Shown here: positions 1 to 6,899 of the stretch, piece by piece | Position numbering within the stretch: the first letter of the stretch is position 1 | How the letters are laid out: each line of letters starts with the position of its first letter | Assembly (NCBI GenBank): GCA_035527715.1 | Contig: DATKZY010000251.1 | Span: 1-25,225 of the forward strand | From: DSUN01 sp035527715 | Lineage (GTDB): Bacteria > Planctomycetota > PUPC01 > DSUN01 | Length of the DNA: 25,225 nucleotides | Reading direction: 5' to 3' | The notes under the pieces: generated by a model | Database searches by the model: none | Seen by the model: only the letters and a program-made list of their open reading frames with translations | Told to the model about the DNA's origin: nothing | Program-made: the position numbers and the translations under genes

Positions 1-1
1 G

Positions 2-220
2 CTGCCCGAGCTGCCGGCCGAGGCGCGTGCCGAGGTCGAGCGCATGGCGGACCGCTTGGTCAACAAGATCCTTCACCAGCCGATCCGCGCCCTGCGCGAG
101 GCCCCCGCCGACGAGCGCCCGGAGGGCCTCCTGGGCGCCGCACTGCGGCTGTTCGGCCTGCGCCCTTCGACGCGCTCAGGGCGCGGCACAGAGGAGCCGC
201 CAGGCTCGGCGCCGAGGTGA
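2..220 (+). CDS. hemA: Glutamyl-tRNA reductase, C-terminal fragment (cut by window edge)
   Basis: This is the 3' end of a gene that starts outside the window; 72 residues are visible before TGA at 218-220. The helical stretch reading ERMADRLVNKILHQPIRALR matches the C-terminal dimerisation domain of glutamyl-tRNA reductase, where a LVNKxLHxP motif is a family hallmark. HemA reduces glutamyl-tRNA to glutamate-1-semialdehyde, the first committed step of tetrapyrrole synthesis, in the cytoplasm. The last 20 or so residues are low-complexity and are encoded by a palindromic repeat (160-184), so they are probably not part of the conserved fold. Only three bases separate its stop from the histidine kinase start, which implies co-transcription. 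A heme-synthesis gene fits the heme and cytochrome genes that fill the window. The assignment rests on the C-terminal domain only. Confidence 0.8.
   Translation: MPELPAEARAEVERMADRLVNKILHQPIRALREAPADERPEGLLGAALRLFGLRPSTRSGRGTEEPPGSAPR
160..184. repeat. Short palindromic repeat inside the 3' end of hemA
   Basis: GCGCCCT (160-166) pairs perfectly with AGGGCGC (178-184) across an 11-base loop. The hairpin lies within the last codons of hemA and gives a Ser/Arg/Gly-rich tail. It resembles dispersed intergenic palindromes more than conserved coding sequence. There is no T-tract, so it is not a classic terminator. Confidence 0.5.
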
Positions 221-223
221 CAC

Positions 224-1615
224 ATGGCTGCCACGAACACGAAAAACTCGCGACAGGACCGGCTGCCCCGCGCCCGAGCCGCGTGGCTGGTCGGCGCGGC
301 CGCTCTGGCCGTGGGGGTCGCGTACGCGCTCGTGGCGAGCCGGGCGCACTACCTCGAGCTGGCGGTGGTCATCCTGGCCATCGTCACCGCCGCCGGCGTG
401 GCCATCGTGCTGCTCTCCCGGATCAACAAGGGTCTCGACCGCAGGGTGAGGGAGAGGACGCGACAGCTCGAGGAGTCCGAGGGGCGGCTCCGCGACACCC
501 TGGGACAGGTCGAGGCGTCGGAGCGGAACCTGGCCGCGGCGACCACCAAGGTCTCCGAGCTGATTGACACGGCGGCCCGCGAGCAGGCGCTCACCACCTA
601 CTACGAAAACCCCCACTTGGCCACCTGCTGGAAGGTGCGCGACTGCAAGAACACCTGGTGCCCCGTCCACGGCCGCGAAGGCGTGCGCTGCTGGCAGGTG
701 GAGGGCACCTACTGCGACCGGGAGAGCGCGGCGCCCTTCACCGAGAAGGTGCTCACGTGCCGCACCTGCGAGGTCTTTCGCCGGAGCTGCCCGGACCGCC
801 TCATCGAGCTGGCCGAGGGCTTCAACAACATGATGTGCCTGCTCGCGCGCAAGGCCGAGGAGCTGCGCCACGTGCGCTACCAGGCCATCGAGCGCGAACG
901 CATGGCCACGATCGGCCAGATGGCGGCCGGCATCGCGCACGAGATCAGCAACCCCATGGCCTCGCTGTTCTCGCTCGTGCAGGTGCTCCGTGTGGCCCCC
1001 CTCGACGAGCAGGCCCGGGGCAACGTGGCGCTCATGCAGTCGTGCATCGAGCGCGTGGCCAAAATCGTCCGCGAGATTGTGGACTTCGGCCGCCCTGCCG
1101 CCAAGGAGGAGTGGACCCACACCAGCGTGGAGCGGATCGTGCGCGACACGGCGAAGCTCCTCCGCTACGACCGCCGCGCGCGCAAGCTCGACATCTCGGT
1201 GGACTTCGAGCCTGGCCTGCCCGACACCCTGCTCATCGAGCACCAGCTCCAGCAGGTCTTCACGAACCTGATGGTGAACGCCTTCGACGCCATGGCAGGG
1301 CAGGGGAACCTGGCGATCCGGGGCCGGCGCAACGGTGAGGCCATCGAGGTGGCCATCACCGACACCGGCAAGGGAATGCGCCCCGAGGAGATCCGCCACA
1401 TCTTCGAGCCCTTCTACACCACCAAGGCCGGCCAGAAGGGCACGGGCCTCGGCCTCGCCCTCAGCTACAGCATCATGCAGCGCCACGGCGGCGCCATCCG
1501 CGTCGGAAGCGAGCCGGGCAAGGGCTCCACCTTCACCGTCTCCATCCCCATTCGCTCGGCCCCCGACAAGGGCGAAGAACAGAACAGGCAAAATGGCAAG
1601 ACTTCAGCCGTCTGA
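224..1615 (+). CDS. NtrB-like membrane histidine kinase with cytoplasmic two-CW Cys-rich domain
   Basis: This 463-residue sensor kinase is probably the partner of the response regulator that follows. Two membrane helices (about 21-39 and 45-65) are joined by a loop of only a few residues, so there is no periplasmic sensor. A coiled coil follows (about 68-120). Residues about 130-193 form a Cys/Trp-rich domain of the two-CW type: CW at 135-136, then CKNTWC, CW, GTYC and CRTC. The kinase core has the H-box GIAHEISNP with phospho-acceptor His239, the N-box NLMVNAFDAM, DTGKGM (G1), FEPFYTTK (F) and GTGLGL (G2). The Cys-rich domain is the likely input and could read redox state, iron or heme (inference). 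ATG 224 has GAGG at 214-217, six bases upstream. The last few codons, including the stop, lie in the left arm of the inverted-repeat element at 1601-1894. Confidence 0.88.
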   Translation: MAATNTKNSRQDRLPRARAAWLVGAAALAVGVAYALVASRAHYLELAVVILAIVTAAGVAIVLLSRINKGLDRRVRERTRQLEESEGRLRDTLGQVEASERNLAAATTKVSELIDTAAREQALTTYYENPHLATCWKVRDCKNTWCPVHGREGVRCWQVEGTYCDRESAAPFTEKVLTCRTCEVFRRSCPDRLIELAEGFNNMMCLLARKAEELRHVRYQAIERERMATIGQMAAGIAHEISNPMASLFSLVQVLRVAPLDEQARGNVALMQSCIERVAKIVREIVDFGRPAAKEEWTHTSVERIVRDTAKLLRYDRRARKLDISVDFEPGLPDTLLIEHQLQQVFTNLMVNAFDAMAGQGNLAIRGRRNGEAIEVAITDTGKGMRPEEIRHIFEPFYTTKAGQKGTGLGLALSYSIMQRHGGAIRVGSEPGKGSTFTVSIPIRSAPDKGEEQNRQNGKTSAV

Positions 1616-1894
1616 AGCTCCTGCCCCCACCGACCTCGTGTCGGTGGGGCAAGGGATTGACAACTACGTGGCACGGCCTCACCCCCCATTCCCCCCTCCA
1701 TCCCTCTCCCTTCCAGGGAGAGGGATGGGTGAGGGTGGAACCTCGGATGGTGGGTACACCCTCCCCCTGCCCCCTCCCTCTGAGAGGGAGGGGGTCGGGG
1801 CGAGGGAGGGGGGGAGGGCAGCTCGGCGTAGTGGGCAATCCTTCGCCCCACCGACGCAAGGTCGGTGGGGGCGTGGACTTTGCTCGGCTGAAGT
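1601..1894. repeat. MITE-like element with 68-bp terminal inverted repeats and internal palindromes
   Basis: The left arm (1601-1668) and the reverse complement of the right arm (1827-1894) can be aligned without gaps; by hand about 54 of 68 positions match. The longest identical blocks are ACTTCAGCCG at the outer ends and GCCCCCACCGACCT in the middle. Each arm is itself a hairpin (CCCCACCGAC...GTCGGTGGGG). Between the arms are further palindromes built on CCCTCTCCC/GGGAGAGGG (near 1700-1730) and CCCTCCCTCTGAGAGGGAGGG (near 1770-1795). No transposase is encoded. The kinase stop codon (1613-1615) lies inside the left arm, and the response regulator starts 46 bases after the right arm. The remainder, 1895-1939, contains a CATTGGT direct repeat and the regulator's ribosome binding site. 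Confidence 0.7.
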
Positions 1895-1939
1895 CCGACG
1901 CTGTTTCGCCATTGGTCATTGGTCATTTGGGAGTTCAAG

Positions 1940-3436
1940 ATGCCTCACGCCCGTATCCTGGTCGTTGACGACGAGCAGCCCTTCTGCAACGTCCTGTGCG
2001 GCGTCCTGCGCCAGCGGGGCCATCTCGTGACCGGCGTCGAGCGGGCCGAGGATGCGCTGCCCGCGCTCGAGAAGGGGGCCTTCGACCTCGTGGTCTGCGA
2101 CCTGCGCCTGCCCGGCATGAGCGGGCTCGACTGCCTGCGCTGGACGCGCGAGCACGTGCCCGACACCCGCTTCCTCATGGTCACGGCCTACGGCGACATC
2201 GAGACGGCGGTCGAGGCGATGAAGCTGGGCGCCGCCGACTACCTGACCAAGCCCTTCCTCTTCGACGACCTGCTGATGCGCATAGACCGCCTGATGGAGC
2301 ACGTGGCCCTGGTCCACGACCACGAGGCCCTCCAGGACGAGTTGGACGCGCGCTACGAGCCGCGCGGCCTCATCGGCCAGAGCGCGCCCATGGAGAAGGT
2401 GCGCGACCTCATCCGCCGCGTGGCCCGCACGGCCAGCAACGTCCTCATCGTGGGCGAGAGCGGCACGGGCAAGGAGGTCGTCGCCCGCGCCATCCACCGC
2501 CTCTCCGACCGCCGCGAGCGCCGCATGGTGACCGTGAACTGCGCGGCGCTGCCCGAGACCCTGCTCGAGAGCGAGCTGTTCGGCCACACCAAGGGCGCCT
2601 TCACCGGCGCGTCGCAGACCAAGGAAGGGATGTTCGAGGCCGCCGACGGCGGCACGCTCTTTCTCGACGAAATCGGCGCCATGCCCCCCGCCCTCCAGAG
2701 CAAAATCCTCCGCGCCGTGGAGTCCAAGGAAATCGTCCCCATCGGCACCACGGTCTCCCGCAAGGCCGACGCGCGCCTCCTGGCCGCGACGAGCACCGAC
2801 CTGGAGGCCGAGGTCAAGGCCGGGCGCTTCCTCGACGCGCTGTTCTACCGCCTCAACGTCTTCCAGATCCGCATGCCCCCCCTCCGCGAGCGCCGCAGCG
2901 ACATCCCCAACCTCGTCCAGCACTTCGTCGAGCGCCTGGGCCAGGAGCTGAAGAAGCCCGCCGTCAAGATCAGCCACGACGCCATGGCCGTCCTCATGGC
3001 CTACGAGTGGGCGGGCAACGTCCGCGAGCTGGAGAACGCCATCGAGCGGGCGCTGATCCTCTGCGACAGCGGGGTGGTGACCGTGGACGACCTGCCGGTG
3101 AGCCTCCAGGCCCAGCCCCACGGCCCCAGCGGCCGGCCGCTCGACCTGCGCAGCTATCTCCGCCGCTGCGAGCTGGAGCACATCCAGGCCGTCCTCTCGC
3201 TCTCCGAGCAGGACAAGGTGAAGGCGGCCAAGATGATGGGCATCAGCCTCTCCAGCCTCTACCGCAAGCTCGAAGAGCGCGAGCCGGCCGAGCCGACGCC
3301 CCCGACGGCCTCCGAGGGGCCCTCGCCCGAGCCCGCCGCCCCCACGCCTGCCGAGGCCCCGCCGCCACCCGCCAAGGACGTGCCGCCCGACGCCCCCGAG
3401 CGCCACCAGTGGCGGAGGGCCAAGCCCCCGTTCTGA
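1940..3436 (+). CDS. NtrC-family sigma54-dependent response regulator
   Basis: A 498-residue cytoplasmic transcription activator with three domains. The receiver (1-120) has the acidic pair D10/D11, phospho-acceptor Asp54 and Lys104 (YLTKPF). The AAA+ domain (about 145-385) has Walker A GESGTGKE (172-179), the sigma54-contacting GAFTGA loop (219-224), Walker B TLFLDEIG and an intact arginine region. A Fis-type helix-turn-helix follows (KAAKMMGISLSSLYRKLEE, about 430-448). A Pro/Ala/Glu-rich tail of about 50 residues after it is unusual for the family. ATG 1940 is chosen over an in-frame ATG at 1919 because GGGAG (1929-1933) sits six bases upstream and the receiver fold begins directly after it. 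It is expected to drive sigma54 promoters, and three near-consensus ones lie at 8959, 9147 and 10642. Its own promoter is not evident. Confidence 0.92.
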   Translation: MPHARILVVDDEQPFCNVLCGVLRQRGHLVTGVERAEDALPALEKGAFDLVVCDLRLPGMSGLDCLRWTREHVPDTRFLMVTAYGDIETAVEAMKLGAADYLTKPFLFDDLLMRIDRLMEHVALVHDHEALQDELDARYEPRGLIGQSAPMEKVRDLIRRVARTASNVLIVGESGTGKEVVARAIHRLSDRRERRMVTVNCAALPETLLESELFGHTKGAFTGASQTKEGMFEAADGGTLFLDEIGAMPPALQSKILRAVESKEIVPIGTTVSRKADARLLAATSTDLEAEVKAGRFLDALFYRLNVFQIRMPPLRERRSDIPNLVQHFVERLGQELKKPAVKISHDAMAVLMAYEWAGNVRELENAIERALILCDSGVVTVDDLPVSLQAQPHGPSGRPLDLRSYLRRCELEHIQAVLSLSEQDKVKAAKMMGISLSSLYRKLEEREPAEPTPPTASEGPSPEPAAPTPAEAPPPPAKDVPPDAPERHQWRRAKPPF

Positions 3437-3471
3437 GGGGGGCAAAGCGCGCACGAGGCACGACCGAGAGA

Positions 3472-3557
3472 CCCTTCTGTCCCTTGAGTCCCTGTGGTCC
3501 CTGGCTTGGGGCCGCGGGATGGCCAAAGGGACCACAGGGACTCAAGGGACAGAAGGG
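3472..3557. repeat. 31-bp perfect inverted repeat of GGGAC units
   Basis: The left arm (3472-3502) is the exact reverse complement of the right arm (3527-3557), with a 24-base loop. The arms are degenerate tandem units such as AAGGGACCA, CAGGGACTC and AAGGGACAG; two more units (AAAGGGACC, AATGGGACC) continue to about 3578. It lies just after the response regulator and could fold into a strong RNA hairpin that blocks read-through, but no T-tract follows. The sequence is also readable as Gly/Thr-rich peptides in several frames, which I do not regard as genes. Confidence 0.75.
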
Positions 3558-3578
3558 ACCAAAGGGACCAATGGGACC

Positions 3579-3607
3579 TTGACATTACCCCCCGCTCTCC
3601 CTATCAT
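3579..3607 (+). promoter_or_regulatory. Sigma70-type promoter for the DUF6602-like gene
   Basis: TTGACA (3579-3584, perfect -35) is followed by a 17-base spacer and TATCAT (3602-3607, -10 with one mismatch). The start of transcription would fall near 3614, about 40 bases before the ATG at 3655. The match is unusually good for such GC-rich DNA, and it gives the downstream gene its own housekeeping-type promoter, unlike the sigma54 promoters elsewhere in the window. Confidence 0.65.
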
Positions 3608-3654
3608 CGGGGCCTCTCGCTGACCGCGCGATGCCATCTGCTCAGGAGAGGGTC

Positions 3655-4488
3655 ATGCCCCCCGACCAGCCGTTCGACCTCCAGGCGAAGTTCCGAGCCG
3701 TCAGCCGCGCGCTGCGCGCCAGCTACGAGGCCGACAGCGTCGGCGGCAGCCACCATGGCGAGAAGGGCCTGCGACGCGACAGCGTCCTGGGCCAGTTCCT
3801 CGCCCGCCACCTGCCGCCCTGCTACGGCGTCGCGCGGGGCGAAGTCGTCGCCGCCGACGGCGCGATCAGCCGCCAGGTGGACGTGGTGGTCTACGACGCC
3901 CTCCACGCGCCCCTGCTCCAAGGCTCGGAGGCATCGCGCGTCTTCCCCGCCGAGAGCGTGTATGCGGCGATCGAGGTCAAGGACCACCTCGACCAGGCCG
4001 CACTGGCCAGGGCGGTGGCCAACATCGCCTCGGTCAAGCGGCTCGACCGCTCGGCCATCGTCGAGCAGCACGGCGGCCACCGCATCGTCCACGGCCCGAA
4101 GCAGAACCCGCCCATCTTCGGCGCCGTCTTCGCCCTCGACGCCAGCGACGTGGCCAAGACCATCGTCCCCCTCCTCGCCCAGCACCAGCGCGACATGCCG
4201 ATCGGGTCGTGGGTGGACTGCGTGTGCATCCTCGACCGGGCGCTCATCTACCATTTCGGCTACTTTGTCAACCGGGTGGGCGAGGCCATGTGGGTTCCCT
4301 CCCTGCTCGACCCCGACACCCGCCTCGGCCACTACGAGTCCCAGGAAGACACCCTGTTCCTCTTCTACCTCTACCTGCTCTACCAGCTCAACGCGAAGGA
4401 CCTCTTCCCGCCCGACCTGATACGCTACGCCCGCGGCACCCCCGTGCCCGACCCCATCATCTACCGCGGCGCGCCGCCGCCGCCGTAG
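3655..4488 (+). CDS. DUF6602-like PD-(D/E)XK nuclease-fold protein
   Basis: A 277-residue soluble protein resembling the DUF6602 family. The recognisable pattern is GEKGLRRDSVLGQFLARHLP (about 35-54), then YGVARGEVV, SRQVDVVVYD (72-81) and ESVYAAIEVKD (100-110). D76, then E107-V-K109, have the spacing of a PD-(D/E)XK restriction-endonuclease-like active site, so nuclease activity is plausible but unproven. ATG 3655 is preferred over ATG 3631 because AGGAGAGG (3644-3651) lies just upstream. No methyltransferase, helicase or other defence gene is beside it, so a role in phage defence or DNA repair cannot be read from context. It has its own sigma70 promoter and appears unrelated to the redox genes around it. 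The C-terminus ends in a run of prolines. Confidence 0.7.
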   Translation: MPPDQPFDLQAKFRAVSRALRASYEADSVGGSHHGEKGLRRDSVLGQFLARHLPPCYGVARGEVVAADGAISRQVDVVVYDALHAPLLQGSEASRVFPAESVYAAIEVKDHLDQAALARAVANIASVKRLDRSAIVEQHGGHRIVHGPKQNPPIFGAVFALDASDVAKTIVPLLAQHQRDMPIGSWVDCVCILDRALIYHFGYFVNRVGEAMWVPSLLDPDTRLGHYESQEDTLFLFYLYLLYQLNAKDLFPPDLIRYARGTPVPDPIIYRGAPPPP

Positions 4489-4788
4489 CAGCCCTCCTCA
4501 CGGCCTCCGCGCCCCGAAGGTCTCCTGCCCTGGCCCGTCGCCAAGCGTCGGGGGCCATGCAGGTTAAAACCGCGTTAATCACCCACACGCTCCAGGACGC
4601 GTCGCGCGGCCCGGACGGGGCCGAGAGGCCCCTCGCCACAAGTGTAGAACCTGCCTGCCCTTATGGCCCCGGGGCGCTCTGCCCGGACGCCTCAACGACC
4701 CACAGGTCTAATGCCCCCTCCGGAACGCAAGGAAGGGCCGTTTCTGTGCGTTTTTTCGGAGAGCCGCAAGTAGATGTGGCGTCAATAC
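4489..4788. other. Intergenic gap between convergent genes
   Basis: About 300 bases separate the convergent DUF6602-like and ccsA genes. I see no coding potential with a ribosome binding site. The only structured element found is a weak terminator-like hairpin at 4724-4756. Confidence 0.6.
4724..4756 (+). terminator. Weak rho-independent terminator candidate
   Basis: AACGCA (4724-4729) can pair with TGCGTT (4747-4752), and a run of six T (4751-4756) follows. The stem is short and the loop is 17 bases, so it would be a weak terminator for the plus-strand gene ending at 4488. The distance from that stop (about 240 bases) lowers confidence. Confidence 0.3.
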
Positions 4789-5637
4789 TTAGCCTGCGGC
4801 GTAGGAGTGGAGGCTCGGGAGGAGGTAGTTGACGCCGAAGTAGGTGAAGAGGGTGGCGGCAAAGCCGACGATGGCGAACACGCTGTTGAGCATGGGCAGG
4901 CGCTCGCGCCCCGCGCCCTTCGAGCCGGCGATGAGCCGGTAGTGCAGGTAGATGCCGTAGATGAACCAGGTGATGAGCGACCAGGTTTCCTTGGGGTCCC
5001 AGCCCCAGTAGCGGCCCCAGGCCTGGCGAGCCCAGATGGCGCCGCTCACGATGCCCACGGTGAGCAGGAGGAAGCCGAAGGCCATCGTCTGGTACGACAG
5101 GGCATCCACCACGGCCCCCGCCTCGCGCGTGCGCCACACGAGAAGCCACAACAGCGCGAGGAGGAACGCGGCGAAGAAGGCGCCATACGAGACCATGCAC
5201 GTGAGCACGTGGAACACCAGCCAGTTGCTCTGGAGCGCCGGCATCAGCGGCCGGGGCGCCATGTCGAACCGCGAAGTGGCGGCGAGAATAGCCACCACGC
5301 CCAGGCACGCGGCCGCCTCGAGGCCCGGGAAGCGCACGAAGAGCCGCGAGACGAAGTAGACGAGGCAGAGGCCCCAGGCCATCCAGGAGAGGGACTCCGG
5401 CATGTTGGAGAAGGGCGGGTAGCCCGACTCGCGCCAGCGGGCGATGATGAAGGCGCTGAGCGCCGCGAAGCCCGCCACGATCACCAGGTTCACCAGCCAG
5501 CGCAGGCCCGTGAGCCAGCGGGGCGAGTCCTCGCGCCCCGCCCGGCGGCGCGCAGTGGTGATGATGGCGTGGGCCGCCGCCAGCGGCAGCCCGCCGAGGA
5601 AGATGGCGAAGGCGACTCGCCAGAAGGTCTCATGCAT
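4789..5637 (-). CDS. ccsA: Cytochrome c assembly protein CcsA (ResC type)
   Basis: A 282-residue polytopic membrane protein of the system II cytochrome c synthase. Together with ResB/Ccs1 it carries heme across the membrane and attaches it to CXXCH motifs on the outer face. The tryptophan-rich heme-handling WWD motif reads WGRYWGWDPKETWSLITW. Flanking histidines that could ligate heme are in NWLVFHVLTCMVSYG, IYLHYR and LPSLHSY. About eight hydrophobic helices are visible. ATG 5637 is chosen over an in-frame TTG at 5652; neither has a strong ribosome binding site. It is the last gene of the minus-strand cytochrome operon, separated from resB by an inverted-repeat spacer of about 120 bases. Its partner resB and two multiheme substrates lie directly upstream. 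Confidence 0.9.
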   Translation of the reverse strand: MHETFWRVAFAIFLGGLPLAAAHAIITTARRRAGREDSPRWLTGLRWLVNLVIVAGFAALSAFIIARWRESGYPPFSNMPESLSWMAWGLCLVYFVSRLFVRFPGLEAAACLGVVAILAATSRFDMAPRPLMPALQSNWLVFHVLTCMVSYGAFFAAFLLALLWLLVWRTREAGAVVDALSYQTMAFGFLLLTVGIVSGAIWARQAWGRYWGWDPKETWSLITWFIYGIYLHYRLIAGSKGAGRERLPMLNSVFAIVGFAATLFTYFGVNYLLPSLHSYAAG

Positions 5638-5655
5638 TCTGAGTCCATCCAAAGA

Positions 5656-5759
5656 TTAGCCACAGAGGCACAGAGGGCACAGAGCGGAGAGTCATCGGGT
5701 CTTGAAACCCTGGCATCCCTTCCGTCCTTCTCTGTGGTCTCTGTGTCTCTGTGGCCACG
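5656..5759. repeat. CACAGAG-type inverted repeat, copy 1
   Basis: The left arm (5656-5691) reads TTAGCCACAGAGGCACAGAG and continues with GGCACAGAGCGGAG. The right arm (about 5728-5759) gives, on the reverse strand, GGCCACAGAGACACAGAGAC and then CACAGAGAAGG. It fills nearly all of the spacer between resB and ccsA and would form a long imperfect hairpin in the mRNA. A second copy of the same family lies at 14751-14854. Confidence 0.75.
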
Positions 5760-6899
5760 CTAGTCCTTCTTCCTCGCCTTGCGGCGGAAGAGCGGCTGGA
5801 TGTAGAAGACGAAGGCGATGCCGAGGGGCATCAGCACGAAGCCCGTGAAGACCAGCGGCACGCCGGGGTCGCTCACGACCTCGAGGGTCGAGCTGCGCTC
5901 GGTCTCGGGGTCGTAGCCCGACTGGTAGACCGTGAAGCGGCCGACCTCGAGGGGCTCGTTGACGCGGATGACGGCCTGACGCGTCTCGTTGCCCTCGGCG
6001 TCGAGAATGGTCACGTGGCTGGCGAAGGACTTCACGGGGCCGGGCATGCGAATGTAGCGGAGTTGGGGGCCTTCGCTCGACGCGCCGTGGCCGTGCATGC
6101 TCATGTCGGGGAATCTCGCGAAGAGCCAGCGGGTCGTCTCCCCCTCGGCGGTCTTCACCCGCACCTGGATGGCGGGGTTCACGGGCTGGTCGGAGGCGGA
6201 GATGACCTTCTTGTCCTCGAGGGAGAAGACGAAGTGGGGCACGTAGCGGAGCACCTCGACGGTCGCGCCATCGGCGCCGACGGGGAATGAGTGGCCGACG
6301 CGCACGGGCTCCTCGCGGGGCCGCTGGCCGGGGGCCGGGGCGACGAGGAGCACCTCGCGGGGCGCCTCGTAGCGCTCGATGGCGAAATCGTCGAGCCGCA
6401 GGCCGAAGCCGAGCGACACGGCGCCGCCGTCCGTCTGAAAACTCTCCACCGTCTGGCCCTCGGGCACGCCGACCATGCCCTCCTGGCCGACGATGCCCTT
6501 GACCAGGGCGCCGGCCACGATGAACACGATGCTCAGGTGCACGGCGGCGGAGCCGAGGCTGCGGAGCCGCAGGCGCAGGCGCGGTACCGTGCACGCCACC
6601 GTGCTCGCCACGAAGAGCGAGAGCAGGGCGAGGAACCACCAGGTGTGGTAGAGCTGGCTGAGGCCCAGCAGCCCGACAAGGAGGCCGAGCGGCCGGCCGT
6701 AGTGGGCGATGGCCTTCGTGGGGTCGTAGGGCTCCTGCTTCACCAGGGTGCCCACGATGCAGGCCACGGCGATGAGGGCCATGAGCACGAGGGCGAAGCG
6801 GAGCGAACGCAGTGTGCGCCACCACCGCGCGAGCAGGGGCTTCTGGGGCGACTGGGCGGCGGCCGCCGAAAGGCCGATGGAGGTATCCGCAGTGCTCAC
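5760..6899 (-). CDS. resB: Cytochrome c biogenesis protein ResB (Ccs1)
   Basis: A 379-residue membrane protein, the second half of the system II cytochrome c synthase. The N-terminus has the family pattern of a helix at about 31-52 preceded by LRSLRFAL, a pair of helices around YHTWWFLALLSLFVAS, and another at VHLSIVFIVAGALVKGIVG. A large extracytoplasmic domain follows (about 145-345) with the typical EPLEVGRFTVYQSGYDP segment, then a final helix at about 350-370 and a basic tail. The start is GTG 6899, which overlaps the stop of the upstream 12-heme cytochrome gene by four bases (GTGA), so translation is probably coupled. The length is modest but within the range of short ResB proteins. Confidence 0.9.
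   Translation of the reverse strand: MSTADTSIGLSAAAAQSPQKPLLARWWRTLRSLRFALVLMALIAVACIVGTLVKQEPYDPTKAIAHYGRPLGLLVGLLGLSQLYHTWWFLALLSLFVASTVACTVPRLRLRLRSLGSAAVHLSIVFIVAGALVKGIVGQEGMVGVPEGQTVESFQTDGGAVSLGFGLRLDDFAIERYEAPREVLLVAPAPGQRPREEPVRVGHSFPVGADGATVEVLRYVPHFVFSLEDKKVISASDQPVNPAIQVRVKTAEGETTRWLFARFPDMSMHGHGASSEGPQLRYIRMPGPVKSFASHVTILDAEGNETRQAVIRVNEPLEVGRFTVYQSGYDPETERSSTLEVVSDPGVPLVFTGFVLMPLGIAFVFYIQPLFRRKARKKD

Noticed and set aside
1657..1968. Open frames in both strands of the kinase/regulator gap
   Set aside because: They translate inverted-repeat DNA into Pro/Gly/Arg-rich strings and have no ribosome binding sites.
176..3535. Long minus-strand open frames opposite the kinase and regulator (176-1591, 1916-3535)
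   Set aside because: Both are mirror frames of genes with complete, correctly ordered catalytic motifs on the plus strand, and their composition is the usual GC-rich shadow type.
3472..3578. Possible CRISPR-like or tandem-repeat array
   Set aside because: Units are about nine bases, degenerate and without unique spacers, and the main feature is a single inverted repeat.
3494..4420. Plus-strand frame starting inside the GGGAC repeat and running over the DUF6602-like gene
   Set aside because: Ser/Thr/Arg-rich shadow frame. The DUF6602 motifs are in the frame starting at 3655, which also has the promoter and ribosome binding site.
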